Virus record (IMG/VR): IMGVR_UViG_3300037882_002936
Location: 1-27,009 of that record
DNA length: 27,009 bases
Strand: one strand, 5' to 3'
From: a virus
Every line of letters starts with the position of its first letter. Position 1 is the stretch's first letter. The translations under genes and the position numbers were made by a program. Below, piece after piece: positions 1 to 7,768 of the stretch. The notes below the pieces were generated by a model that had not been told where the DNA came from, did no database searches, and saw only the letters and a program-made list of their open reading frames with translations.

Positions 1-1191
1 ATCTTCATCATCATCTTCCTCTTCTTCATCTTCCTCCTCTTCTTCGTACTTGATTGTTTTGGAAGGTTTGGGTTTAGAAGACTTTTTCACGGGTCGCTCC
101 TCTTCGTCATCGTCGTCCTCTTCTTCCTCTTCAGGTTCAATGACCTTCTTCTTTTTGATTTTATCTAAGGCCGCTTTCTTGGCCTTAGCTCTTCTGTCCT
201 CTTCTTCATCATCGTCGTCATCCTCTTCTTCCTCAATTTCAACTTTCTTATTTTTGGAAGACTTTTCTTCCACTTTAGATTTTTTAGAAGGTTTGGATTT
301 TTCTTTCTTTTTGAGTTCTTCCCCAATCTCTTCCAATATTTCAACAAATTCATCTTCAGCACTGAATTGAGCTATTTTGTGGAACTCCTCAAAAGCACCA
401 AGGCAATCAATAGCCATTTGGAAGTCTGTCTTAGTGTAGATGTCTCTTCCCCACATTTCAAGCAAATCATCTTTGCTCTCCAAAGTTTCTAGGTCATCTT
501 CATCCAGCTCCAACTTATTCTTAGTAAGACTAACAGTATAGTAATCATTGGCTTTTTCGGCTTTATTATCAAATTTAATTTTGATTACATAACCGTCTTC
601 TGGATCGCTCAACGGATTGAATTCGAGGGTATCATCTTCCTCTTCTTCGAGGTCGTCGATAATTTTCAGCAAACCATCTCTCACTGCTGGGCCAAATTCC
701 AGCAAGCCGAACTTCATTGAGTCTCTATCAGTATCTTTGGAATTTTCCAACTGATAGGCGTAGGCAAGGAAGGTTGTCTTTGGACTTGGTTTTGTTTTGT
801 ACTCTTTGAAGAGGTTTTTGATCTTGTCGGCTTCTTTTGCCCCTTCCTCTTCAGCTACACGTGGAACACAAGTTTGCAGTACATATTTGATATATTCCTC
901 AACAGGGTCTTTCTTCAGACCTCCATGGAATGCGGCGTTGAGAACCGTCTTTTTATGGAACTCACCTTGCTTTTTCTCGCTCTCTTGGTAGAGCCAAGAC
1001 ACTTTCTTTGGAATATAATAAATGGCTGCGTTCTGGGTGGGGAAGATTCTAAAGTAATTTACGCCTGGTTTGATTGAGAGGAATCCCTCATTATCGTTGC
1101 CGGAACCTAGCATCTTGTTCTCTTCCTCGACGCTCTTTTTATGGGCGTTGTGGTCGAACTTCTTTTTGTATTTATCCTTAAGTGAGGACAT
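1..1191 (-). CDS. Probable phage single-stranded DNA-binding protein with polyacidic C-terminal tail (3' end beyond window)
   Basis: An open frame of 397 codons runs from an ATG at 1191 to the left edge without a stop, so the C-terminus is missing. The first 290 residues look globular. They include GVNYFRIFPTQNAAIYYIP near residues 43-61 and a later segment reading YVIKIKFDN...DYYTVSL, a layout that recalls the gp32-like ssDNA-binding proteins of many large phages; this assignment rests on memory of the family pattern, not an alignment. The rest is a tail of alternating Lys-rich and Asp/Glu-rich blocks (acidic runs near residues 318-331, 352-365 and 383-397). Acidic C-termini are typical of SSBs, where they recruit replication partners, but this one is unusually long. 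It lies downstream of the polymerase/nucleotide genes after a 50-nt gap. Its leader ATAACAAATG has no Shine-Dalgarno sequence. Alternative: another replication scaffold protein. Confidence 0.55.
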   Translation of the reverse strand, partial: MSSLKDKYKKKFDHNAHKKSVEEENKMLGSGNDNEGFLSIKPGVNYFRIFPTQNAAIYYIPKKVSWLYQESEKKQGEFHKKTVLNAAFHGGLKKDPVEEYIKYVLQTCVPRVAEEEGAKEADKIKNLFKEYKTKPSPKTTFLAYAYQLENSKDTDRDSMKFGLLEFGPAVRDGLLKIIDDLEEEEDDTLEFNPLSDPEDGYVIKIKFDNKAEKANDYYTVSLTKNKLELDEDDLETLESKDDLLEMWGRDIYTKTDFQMAIDCLGAFEEFHKIAQFSAEDEFVEILEEIGEELKKKEKSKPSKKSKVEEKSSKNKKVEIEEEEDDDDDEEEDRRAKAKKAALDKIKKKKVIEPEEEEEDDDDEEERPVKKSSKPKPSKTIKYEEEEEDEEEEDDDED

Positions 1192-1241
1192 TTGTTATAT
1201 TTTAGAAATTAAGAAAAGTATTTACTATAATTTTGATCGAA

Positions 1242-1676
1242 TCAATCTTCATCAAGATTGTGAGACTGCGGAACAGATTTTAAAAGCCTACCTTGTCGGA
1301 TTGGTTTCTTACCTCTATAAGAAGAGGTTGGTGGAACCTTGGCTTTTGTTAAATTCTCCTGATATTGTTTTAATTTCATTGTATAAAGATAGAAAAACAT
1401 TCCAGCGTAATTCTCCAAATCCTTCAATGTATCTTCAACTGTTTCAACATAATCTTCAAAAAGCTTATCGGATTTAAAAATATGTTCTAGTCTATCCCAC
1501 TTTCTTTTCAAATTAAGGAATGCACCATTAAGTCCGTCCTTTTGCCAAGAGCCTCCATAGCCAGCATCCTTTTGCTCAAATAACTCTAATCTTTGTTCAA
1601 AATCTCGTTGCATAAATTCAGCAACTTTCTCTGAATCGTATTCCTTCAATCCTTCCCAATAATTAATTTTTTCCAT
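1242..1676 (-). CDS. Nmad1/DUF1599-like nucleotide-modification-associated protein
   Basis: This is a 144-aa all-helical protein. Residues 37-63 contain DAGYGGSW, then GAFLNLKRKWDRLE, and residues 82-96 contain EDTLKDLENYAGMFF. This order (YG.SW, GAF.....RKWDR, then D.L.DL.NYA) matches what I know of the DUF1599 family, also called nucleotide modification associated domain 1. That all-alpha family is related in style to MazG-type NTP pyrophosphatases and is found next to base-modification genes in phages. Its reaction is not established. The last 35 residues are basic and probably disordered. The start overlaps the end of the upstream HD-domain gene by 14 nt, so the two are translated from one message. 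The identification rests on motif recognition. Confidence 0.55.
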   Translation of the reverse strand: MEKINYWEGLKEYDSEKVAEFMQRDFEQRLELFEQKDAGYGGSWQKDGLNGAFLNLKRKWDRLEHIFKSDKLFEDYVETVEDTLKDLENYAGMFFYLYTMKLKQYQENLTKAKVPPTSSYRGKKPIRQGRLLKSVPQSHNLDED

Positions 1677-2283
1677 AATTATTTGTCTTTTGCTGTACTT
1701 GCTGTAATATATTTAATATTTGTTCTTTTTTATTAGGGTAAATATGTATCAACTGATTGCAAGACCTGTTAATTAATTCCAAACATTTGTTCATATGAAC
1801 TTCAAAGAACTTATTACCACTCATAACCTCCGTCAAGCAATAATTCAATAACGAAAGATTGTCTGCTAATTTAACAATGCTTTTGACGGTGGATACAGGC
1901 TCCTGTGAACTGATCTGCATAAGGTGATCACCTACCTCTGTTTCGACTACAAAAGTTCTGGAGGCCGCATGGGTGACGTAATCCTCAATAGAAGAACGAA
2001 CAACATCACCATTTACTTGATTATACTTAAAGGGATGCATAACATCACCCGTCCACATCTCATCTAAGTCATGATACATCGCGTATTCAATACAATCAAG
2101 TCTTGCACTTCGATCAAAACCTAATTCCACACAAATAAGATTCGTTAACATAGTCACCCACCAAGAATGATGTGGGAGGGATATTGGACTATTTCTAGGT
2201 GTCCCGTTCCAATGTTGGATGTTGGAAAAGTGTTGGAAGTCGGGGGAAAACACGACATCCACAACATTCGCTATTTTATTCAT
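1663..2283 (-). CDS. HD-domain 5'-nucleotidase/dNTPase, YfbR/DatZ-like
   Basis: This 206-aa HD-superfamily metal-dependent phosphohydrolase has the HD signature HDLDEMWTGDVMHPFKY at residues 71-87. It aligns without gaps to the E. coli YfbR segment HDASEVLTGDLPTPVKY, keeping His71, Asp72, Glu75 and Asp80. His39 (in PHHSWW) and Asp144 (in VKLADN) supply the remaining metal ligands. YfbR removes phosphate from dNMPs. Related phage enzymes (DatZ) remove the triphosphate from dATP in phages that use diaminopurine, but no PurZ is visible here. Plausible roles are shaping the host dNTP pool or clearing a canonical nucleotide so a modified one can replace it. The start codon overlaps the upstream stop (ATGA), and the leader ATAAACAAATG lacks a Shine-Dalgarno sequence. 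The substrate cannot be read from sequence. Confidence 0.8.
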   Translation of the reverse strand: MNKIANVVDVVFSPDFQHFSNIQHWNGTPRNSPISLPHHSWWVTMLTNLICVELGFDRSARLDCIEYAMYHDLDEMWTGDVMHPFKYNQVNGDVVRSSIEDYVTHAASRTFVVETEVGDHLMQISSQEPVSTVKSIVKLADNLSLLNYCLTEVMSGNKFFEVHMNKCLELINRSCNQLIHIYPNKKEQILNILQQVQQKTNNYGKN

Positions 2284-2636
2284 TTGTTTATTTTATAAGT
2301 TTCAAATACATTTGAAATTTGCTTCAATTTTTCATAGCTTTCAAAGGAAGCGTCAATATTTTCCTGTATTTTTTGCATACAGGAGTCATGTGCCTCTTCT
2401 AAAGTAAGAATACTATAATCAGGGTAAATTGTTTGGTCATTATCCGCCTTTTTCCTAAATGCAAGGACGCATTTAATTACTGGATTAGTCGCTGAGTGCC
2501 AATTAATTATTTTTGGTATTCCCAATAATAAATCTTCAATTTTAGTTGGGTCTTGCTCTTCTGAAAGTTTATAGGTAAAATCAACACCCTCTTTTAGCAA
2601 AATACGAATAGAACACTCATAAATCGGTTTATTCAT
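2280..2636 (-). CDS. Hypothetical protein, 118 aa
   Basis: I do not recognise this protein. It looks soluble, with a predicted alpha/beta N-terminal half (a beta stretch YECSIRILLK at residues 6-15) and a helical, charged C-terminal half (roughly 75-118). There is no signal peptide, membrane segment or cysteine cluster. It overlaps the downstream HD-domain gene by the 4-nt ATGA junction, so the two are probably translationally coupled. Its start codon lies inside a 20-bp sequence that is perfectly repeated at the junction of the polymerase gene and the next small gene. Immediately upstream, the repeat reads in frame as L-K-L-K-E-D-E-stop, almost identical to the C-terminus of the polymerase. 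This suggests the gene once followed the polymerase directly. Confidence 0.75.
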   Translation of the reverse strand: MNKPIYECSIRILLKEGVDFTYKLSEEQDPTKIEDLLLGIPKIINWHSATNPVIKCVLAFRKKADNDQTIYPDYSILTLEEAHDSCMQKIQENIDASFESYEKLKQISNVFETYKINK

Positions 2637-2652
2637 CTTCTTTGAGTTTTAA
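2633..2652 (-). repeat. 20-bp direct repeat, copy 2 (start of the 118-aa gene)
   Basis: Read on the minus strand this is TTAAAACTCAAAGAAGATGA, identical over all 20 bases to the copy at 2936-2955. It holds the leader and ATG of the 118-aa gene and also the TAA stop of the 96-aa gene (2649-2651). In frame it would encode the last residues of the polymerase (LKLKED) followed by a stop, so it looks like a relic of that 3' end. Confidence 0.9.
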
Positions 2653-2939
2653 ATTACTAAAACATTCCCAACTCCCTGATCACCTTGGCTCAGTTTGTAA
2701 AAAAATTTTCCTTTATAGGCAGATAATTCAAATTCTTCAATTTTTAAAGAAAAATTTTTAAAATCCAAAGCCAAATCTTCGACAGACATTTTTAATATTT
2801 CTTCTTTTGTTTTATGCAAGACTATTGAAAATTGATTAAAAAAGAATTCAACTATTATACAAATTTCATTTTCACTATAACTTTGTAAATCTTTTATGAT
2901 TTTTTCGTTTAAAAAATCAAAAAATTCTTGTCTAGTCAT
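2649..2939 (-). CDS. Hypothetical protein, 96 aa, flanked by direct repeats
   Basis: I do not recognise this 96-aa protein. It is mostly helical, rich in Phe, Lys and Glu, with hydrophobic heptad-like spacing in residues 1-70 and no membrane segment. Its ATG (2937-2939) overlaps the last codons and stop of the DNA polymerase gene by 8 nt, giving the junction ATGACTAG. Its coding region is bounded almost exactly by a perfect 20-bp direct repeat (2936-2955 and 2633-2652). The upstream copy is the polymerase 3' end plus this gene's ATG; the downstream copy holds this gene's stop and the next gene's ATG. That arrangement fits a late insertion into an older polymerase/118-aa-gene junction. I can propose no function. 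Confidence 0.72.
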   Translation of the reverse strand: MTRQEFFDFLNEKIIKDLQSYSENEICIIVEFFFNQFSIVLHKTKEEILKMSVEDLALDFKNFSLKIEEFELSAYKGKFFYKLSQGDQGVGNVLVI

Positions 2940-5900
2940 CTTCTTTGAGTTTTAATATTTTATCATGGAATGAAAGAAAATTGCCACTTCCTTCTTTTAT
3001 CTCGTTCTTTAAAGTCAATGCTATCAACGTTTTTGACTTCTTGTATTGCTGTATATCTTCTTCGTATTGATCCAACGCTTCTTCCCACATAAAGAATCGA
3101 ATAAAATCCAAATTACTTTTAACCACTACTTTTGCGTATTTCTTCCCTTTCTTCGTTGTATCCATAAATACTGCATCAATTATCCCTGCAATAGCTATGA
3201 TACCACTTTCATCCATCTCTTCAATCTCCTGGAAGGTTTTATACCTAGTGGCTAGTTTCTTATCATACTGCCTTATGATCGGAAAAAAATCAATGTATCC
3301 TAAAACGGAAATTCTTTGCTGCTCTATCTGCCAAAAGTAATTGCTCGTTTTTGCGAACTCTGAATTGAATTCTTTTGGAAGACCTCCTTTTGTTTTGGTT
3401 AGCTCGTGTAATTTTAAAAGTAATTCCCGTCTACGAAAAAGAGAAGATTGAGTTATATTATAACAAGAATCAAATGCCCCCGCAATAACTAAACTTTCCA
3501 TTATCTGCTTTCCTGCTCTCTTGCCTCTCATTCGATCAAAGAAATCTTCAATGTCTTCAAACCTTCCGTTTTCCTTTCTTTCCTTTAATATTACTGAAGA
3601 GGATTTGTCAGCAAGGTTCTTTATTTTCAATATAGACCAATAGATTGTGTTTGTCTTTGGATCCATTCTAAAAGTCTTATCTGCTTCGTTGATGTCGGGT
3701 GGAACTACCTTTATGTCTTCAAAGTATCTTTCTTTCTCTGAAAGGTAAAGGATTGTTTCTTCTTCGTTCTTTGCGTACTGTAGGGCTGTTGTCCAAAATA
3801 CGAGAGGGTAGTGACACTTGATATATTGACCCCAATAACCCATTATGGAATAAGCAGCCGCGTGAGCTTTGTTATAGCCATAGCCAGAGAATGCCATAAG
3901 CTTATTCCAAATCTTTATTGCCTCATCTTTCTTACAACCATTTTTTATTGCTCCTTCTATGAATTTTTGCTCGAAGGTAAGCATTTTTTCTTTATTGAAT
4001 TTTTTCATAATATTACGCACGGTATCCGACTCAACAAGCGTCATGCCGCCAAGAACAACCATTGCCTTCATAATCTGCTCTTGATAAACATACAGACCAT
4101 TTGTCATTTCAGTTACTTCCTTCAGCTTAAAGTCATACTCTGGCTCTTTCTTTCCATGCTTAATATGTCCGAAATCTACATGCGCGTTGCTACTCATTGG
4201 CCCAGGTCTGAATAAAGCATTCATAGCAATTAAATCCTCAATATTGTCAGGCTCAACGAATTTGCAATAAGCCTTCATTCCATGGGTATGAAATTGAAAC
4301 ACTCCTTCACACACACCTCTCTGGAATAAATCAAAAGTGGCAGGGTCATTAAGAGGTATTTTTAATAAATCCAACTTCTCCCCATAGTATTTTTTGATAA
4401 GTTTAGTCGAATTGTCGTATTCATCCAATTGTTTTAATCCCAAAATATCTTCTTTCAGGAAGCCTGCAATATCCATCATAACTCCTTCCCACTCCGATAC
4501 AATTACTGTCTTGTCAGTATCTGCATCAAAAAGCTTTCTACAAGGCATCCAATCCCAAACTTGCATCCTATTGCCATTCTCATCGTGAGTAGGCGTAATT
4601 ACAATAGCAGAGGCATGTATGGAGGCTGCTTTTGGCTGCTTCATTGTGTAATTAATGCAATTTATTATCTCTGGCTTTTCTTGTAAGAATTTCTTCAATA
4701 TTGGTTTATCGACAGCAAACTTAAAAATATCCTCCCATTCGTATTTTAGTTTATTGGGTATTTGACCAGTAATATCATTGATTGTTTTAAAAGCTAGTCC
4801 CCTAACGTTCCCGTAATCCTTTAACCCTCCTTTTAACTTCATTGTGGTATATGCCCCAATATAAGTCACTTGGTCTTTGCCCCATCTGGATATTAAATAC
4901 TCTTTAACCTCACGCCTCCTTGTGGCCATATAATCGGCGTCAATATCGGGCATGGAATCTGGTCTTTTGCGTTTAACTACTTCGATTGATTGTATTTTTT
5001 CTCCTTCAATCAATTCCCCCTTCCTGTATTCCTCTATATTCTTGCCATCCACATCTTCTCCTGCTTTCTTCTCAAATTGCTTAGTCTTGGTCTTAATGTT
5101 TATAAACTCCTCAGGCATGGTTCTAGTCTCGTTCAAGAAACGTTCAAAAAGAAGTCCATGTTCAATGGGATCAATATCAATAATTCCCAATAAGAAAGCT
5201 ACCAAACAACCACCTACTGAACCTCTCCCTAATCCATATTTTATCTTTTCTTCATTGCAAAATTGAACCACATCCCACAATATTAAAAAATAGTCAATAA
5301 TATCAGCGCCTACAATGATCTTATTTTCTGTATTTAACCTTTCCCTGTAAAGTTTTTCCTTCCCTTTCGGCACCTTCTTTTTAAATCCTATCTCCAACTC
5401 GCTGAAATAAATATCCTTCGCATCCCTCCCATCCAACGATACAAATTTAGGAATTTTACTATCTCCAGTCTGAATAGAGAAGTTGCAACTATTCGATATT
5501 TTCTTGTTATTTTCTACACAAAGGTCGTAAAATTCTTCATGACTAAGACCATTTGTCAATTCCCCATCTTCTTCTAAAAATCCTGCCAGCTGAGTAGCTA
5601 ACTCATCGAACCCCTTAAAATATTGATCATCCGAATGCTGTTGAGATTGCTTTCCGATCATATTAGTCCAAAGCTTGTATTTGCTATGCTCTGGATCGAT
5701 ATAGAAAGAATCTTGTAAGAGAACTGGAGGAATTACATTGGAGAAGTTGTTGGCGTATTTTTTAAGATTATTCAGATGTTCGTTGTCAGTCTGTGCAGAA
5801 TTATATTCCACAGGGTCTACTTGCTGATACAATTCCGCTAAATTCTTCCTATCTCTCCCAGCCAATTTTAAGACTTCTAGCTTACTTATTCCTTTATCGG

Positions 5901-6588
5901 TAAGGTAAGAGAGGGAAGAAAGGACGAAAGTTAAGCCCTCAGCGTTTTTATAGGCTTGCTCAATAAATATTTTCCCGTCGTCGCTCTTAATATTTTTAAG
6001 GTAATGTAGTTTTAGCAAATTCTTCCAGCCTGTTTCGTTCTGAACGTAAATTTTAACATCGTAATCCAATTCCAATTCACCCACTATATAGGTGAAGTTG
6101 TACGTAACTCCAAGGATTGACTTTATACCCTTCTTTGCGCAAGCAAGCTGGAAGGGGAGGGTTCCAGCTAGAGTGTTCTTATCGCAGATCGCCAAAGTCT
6201 GCATTTGTAGATAAGAAGCCTTTTTGAGGTAAGAGTTAAAAGAGCCTGTACCGTTTAGAAGTTCGTAGATGGTGTGAATACCTAAGTGAGTGTATTCTCT
6301 TTTACGTACTTTCTTTGTGTACTTTATTTCCTCAAATTCCGCCTTTAAAAATCCTTTCTCGTTGAAAGATTCTTCGTTGAATTTGGTCTTATAATAGATT
6401 CCACCCCAAAGAAAGGCTATGTATGAAATATCATATTCTCTGAATATTTTAAGTTCTTCCTTATTAAAGGAGAATTTCAAATCAGAGTCTTTTAAGATTA
6501 CCCCAGACTGATCGGTAGTCTTAAAAAGATAAAGAGCATCCTGGTATTCCCAGAGATGCTCATCAACACTTTTAAATCCTTTTATCAT
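2932..6588 (-). CDS. dnaE: DNA polymerase III alpha subunit (DnaE-type, family C) with degenerate PHP domain
   Basis: This 1218-aa protein is a full-length replicative polymerase of bacterial type, unusual in a phage. Residues 1-95 are an extra N-terminal region without a recognised match. The PHP domain starts near residue 100 (HLGIHTIYE at 101-109, ICDKNTLAG at 134-142). Palm motifs are GLGRGSVGG (451-459) and PDIDADY (546-552), with catalytic Asp547 and Asp549, then ALFRPGPM (790-797) and Asp804 as the probable third aspartate. Fingers and tandem HhH segments follow (SGYGYNKAHAAAYS). A C-terminal OB domain (about 1110-1200) ends in a charged tail. An insertion of about 55 residues (488-545) separates the two palm motifs. 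The PHP metal ligands are partly replaced, so intrinsic proofreading is doubtful, and I see no separate epsilon-like exonuclease in the window. The leader AAAAACAAATG has no Shine-Dalgarno sequence. Confidence 0.96.
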   Translation of the reverse strand: MIKGFKSVDEHLWEYQDALYLFKTTDQSGVILKDSDLKFSFNKEELKIFREYDISYIAFLWGGIYYKTKFNEESFNEKGFLKAEFEEIKYTKKVRKREYTHLGIHTIYELLNGTGSFNSYLKKASYLQMQTLAICDKNTLAGTLPFQLACAKKGIKSILGVTYNFTYIVGELELDYDVKIYVQNETGWKNLLKLHYLKNIKSDDGKIFIEQAYKNAEGLTFVLSSLSYLTDKGISKLEVLKLAGRDRKNLAELYQQVDPVEYNSAQTDNEHLNNLKKYANNFSNVIPPVLLQDSFYIDPEHSKYKLWTNMIGKQSQQHSDDQYFKGFDELATQLAGFLEEDGELTNGLSHEEFYDLCVENNKKISNSCNFSIQTGDSKIPKFVSLDGRDAKDIYFSELEIGFKKKVPKGKEKLYRERLNTENKIIVGADIIDYFLILWDVVQFCNEEKIKYGLGRGSVGGCLVAFLLGIIDIDPIEHGLLFERFLNETRTMPEEFINIKTKTKQFEKKAGEDVDGKNIEEYRKGELIEGEKIQSIEVVKRKRPDSMPDIDADYMATRRREVKEYLISRWGKDQVTYIGAYTTMKLKGGLKDYGNVRGLAFKTINDITGQIPNKLKYEWEDIFKFAVDKPILKKFLQEKPEIINCINYTMKQPKAASIHASAIVITPTHDENGNRMQVWDWMPCRKLFDADTDKTVIVSEWEGVMMDIAGFLKEDILGLKQLDEYDNSTKLIKKYYGEKLDLLKIPLNDPATFDLFQRGVCEGVFQFHTHGMKAYCKFVEPDNIEDLIAMNALFRPGPMSSNAHVDFGHIKHGKKEPEYDFKLKEVTEMTNGLYVYQEQIMKAMVVLGGMTLVESDTVRNIMKKFNKEKMLTFEQKFIEGAIKNGCKKDEAIKIWNKLMAFSGYGYNKAHAAAYSIMGYWGQYIKCHYPLVFWTTALQYAKNEEETILYLSEKERYFEDIKVVPPDINEADKTFRMDPKTNTIYWSILKIKNLADKSSSVILKERKENGRFEDIEDFFDRMRGKRAGKQIMESLVIAGAFDSCYNITQSSLFRRRELLLKLHELTKTKGGLPKEFNSEFAKTSNYFWQIEQQRISVLGYIDFFPIIRQYDKKLATRYKTFQEIEEMDESGIIAIAGIIDAVFMDTTKKGKKYAKVVVKSNLDFIRFFMWEEALDQYEEDIQQYKKSKTLIALTLKNEIKEGSGNFLSFHDKILKLKEDD
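2936..2955 (-). repeat. 20-bp direct repeat, copy 1 (3' end of the polymerase gene)
   Basis: Minus-strand TTAAAACTCAAAGAAGATGA encodes the final residues LKLKEDD of the DnaE-like polymerase and includes the ATG of the 96-aa gene. It is identical to the copy at 2633-2652; start-to-start spacing is 303 bp. In an AT-rich genome an unselected 20-base match at such a short distance and at the same functional position is unlikely to be chance. Confidence 0.9.
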
Positions 6589-6599
6589 TTGTTTTTGGC

Positions 6600-7757
6600 T
6601 TATAGATAACCAATGTATTGTTTTACTTCTTCATCGCAACCGTATTCTCTCAAAATCGAAGGTAAAACGGTTTTATCCCTTAGTCTTGAGGCGAAGAAAT
6701 TTACAGTCAATAGGGAAAAATCAGTATAACTTTGTTTGTAATGTTCTGAAAGAGAAATAAGATTTTTTAAATTGTAAATGTTTTGTGATTCTTTATTCTC
6801 ATATGGCTGCTCTAAACTTTTAGTCTCTATGTAAAAAAGACAAGAGGCAACCATAAAAATAAATCCATTGTTTATATAAGGTGGGTGTTTTAAAATATTG
6901 ATAAAAGTCGCACAGTCAGCACCCTTTTCAATAAAGCTAAAATAATGCTTTAAAGTAGAATCAACAAGATTCAAATTGGCTAATGGCTCTAATTGAAAAT
7001 CAAATTTAATATCAATAGGCTGGCAAAATTCATAAATAGATTCAAACCCACTGAACATTCCTTCCCAATCATTATAATTCTTCTCAATCCCTTCGACCAA
7101 TGGATTATCAAGATAGATATGTAAATCGTTGCTGAAATGTGTCTGATGTCCGTATTCGATACCTAAACAATTTGCAATCAATTTACCAATAAAAGAGAAT
7201 TGATAAACATTAGTGGGTAATCCCCAATGAAGATCATTAGAACGATTGAAAATTGAAAATCTTAATTTATCTTCTTCATCGATGCAAACGGCTATTGTAT
7301 CATTACAAGGAATGTCTTTAACACCGCTTCCTAAATCAAGTCTTGCGTCCCAAATTTGCATAACAACTCTTCTGGTTGAAGAGTCTGAAGATAGCATTTC
7401 AATTGCAGAATTGAATTGATCTTCACCAAAGGCGACTCTTAATCTATGCCCATAAGGAGCGTGAAAAATTCTTCCATCATCTGAATAATCTGCCATCCTA
7501 CTATTAAATGGAATCAATGGTGCCACATCTTGTCTACCTAACCAAATCCAAACAGCTTCCACGAAAAGAAAGAAAGGATTAATACGACGACCCCAACCAC
7601 CAACTAAATTCCTTTCAGGCTCCGATAGTCTAGTCACAAACTCCCTTACCTTTTTTACCTTCCCATTGCGTGATTCGCTTTCCGTACCATTGGATAAAAC
7701 CCACGAATTGATTCTGGGGTAAATTGTATTAAAATCGCTTGAAGAGATATTATTCAT
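6600..7757 (-). CDS. Thymidylate synthase-family protein (TS or dUMP hydroxymethylase) with C-terminal extension
   Basis: This 385-aa protein has its first 240 residues in the ThyA fold family. Recognisable elements are Glu67 in FVEAVW, PYGHRLR (101-107), the phosphate-binding Arg pair in STRRVVMQIWD (127-137), nucleophile Cys151 in DIPCND, NRSNDLHWGLPTNV (171-184) with Arg172/Ser173 and Asn183, and SNDLHIYLDN (209-218), whose His213 and Tyr215 match the sugar-binding pair of TS. The asparagine favours a uracil over a cytosine substrate. The usual TS active-site tryptophans (IWDEW in E. coli) seem absent: the corresponding stretch reads FNSRMAD. The last 140 residues are a helical extension not found in ThyA. 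The enzyme could therefore make dTMP or a 5-hydroxymethyl-dUMP precursor. PanD lies 11 nt upstream and the polymerase 11 nt downstream. Confidence 0.88.
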   Translation of the reverse strand: MNNISSSDFNTIYPRINSWVLSNGTESESRNGKVKKVREFVTRLSEPERNLVGGWGRRINPFFLFVEAVWIWLGRQDVAPLIPFNSRMADYSDDGRIFHAPYGHRLRVAFGEDQFNSAIEMLSSDSSTRRVVMQIWDARLDLGSGVKDIPCNDTIAVCIDEEDKLRFSIFNRSNDLHWGLPTNVYQFSFIGKLIANCLGIEYGHQTHFSNDLHIYLDNPLVEGIEKNYNDWEGMFSGFESIYEFCQPIDIKFDFQLEPLANLNLVDSTLKHYFSFIEKGADCATFINILKHPPYINNGFIFMVASCLFYIETKSLEQPYENKESQNIYNLKNLISLSEHYKQSYTDFSLLTVNFFASRLRDKTVLPSILREYGCDEEVKQYIGYL

Positions 7758-7768
7758 AGAGATAAGTT

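Noticed and set aside
50-370. Plus-strand frame rich in serine runs
   Set aside because: It is the antisense reading of the Asp/Glu runs in the leftward SSB-like gene; the same happens at 9723-10079 opposite the 345-aa protein. No independent coding evidence.
1663-2283. Diaminopurine (Z) genome suggested by the DatZ-like protein
   Set aside because: No PurZ-like adenylosuccinate synthetase homologue is in the window, and the HD protein matches general YfbR equally well.
3811-4215. Plus-strand 134-aa frame inside the polymerase gene
   Set aside because: It lies opposite conserved fingers-domain codons of DnaE, so it is a shadow frame; other plus-strand frames in the window are rejected for the same reason.
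4952-5128. Intein in the polymerase gene
   Set aside because: The insert is only about 55 residues and has no splicing-block cysteine/serine start or His-Asn end.
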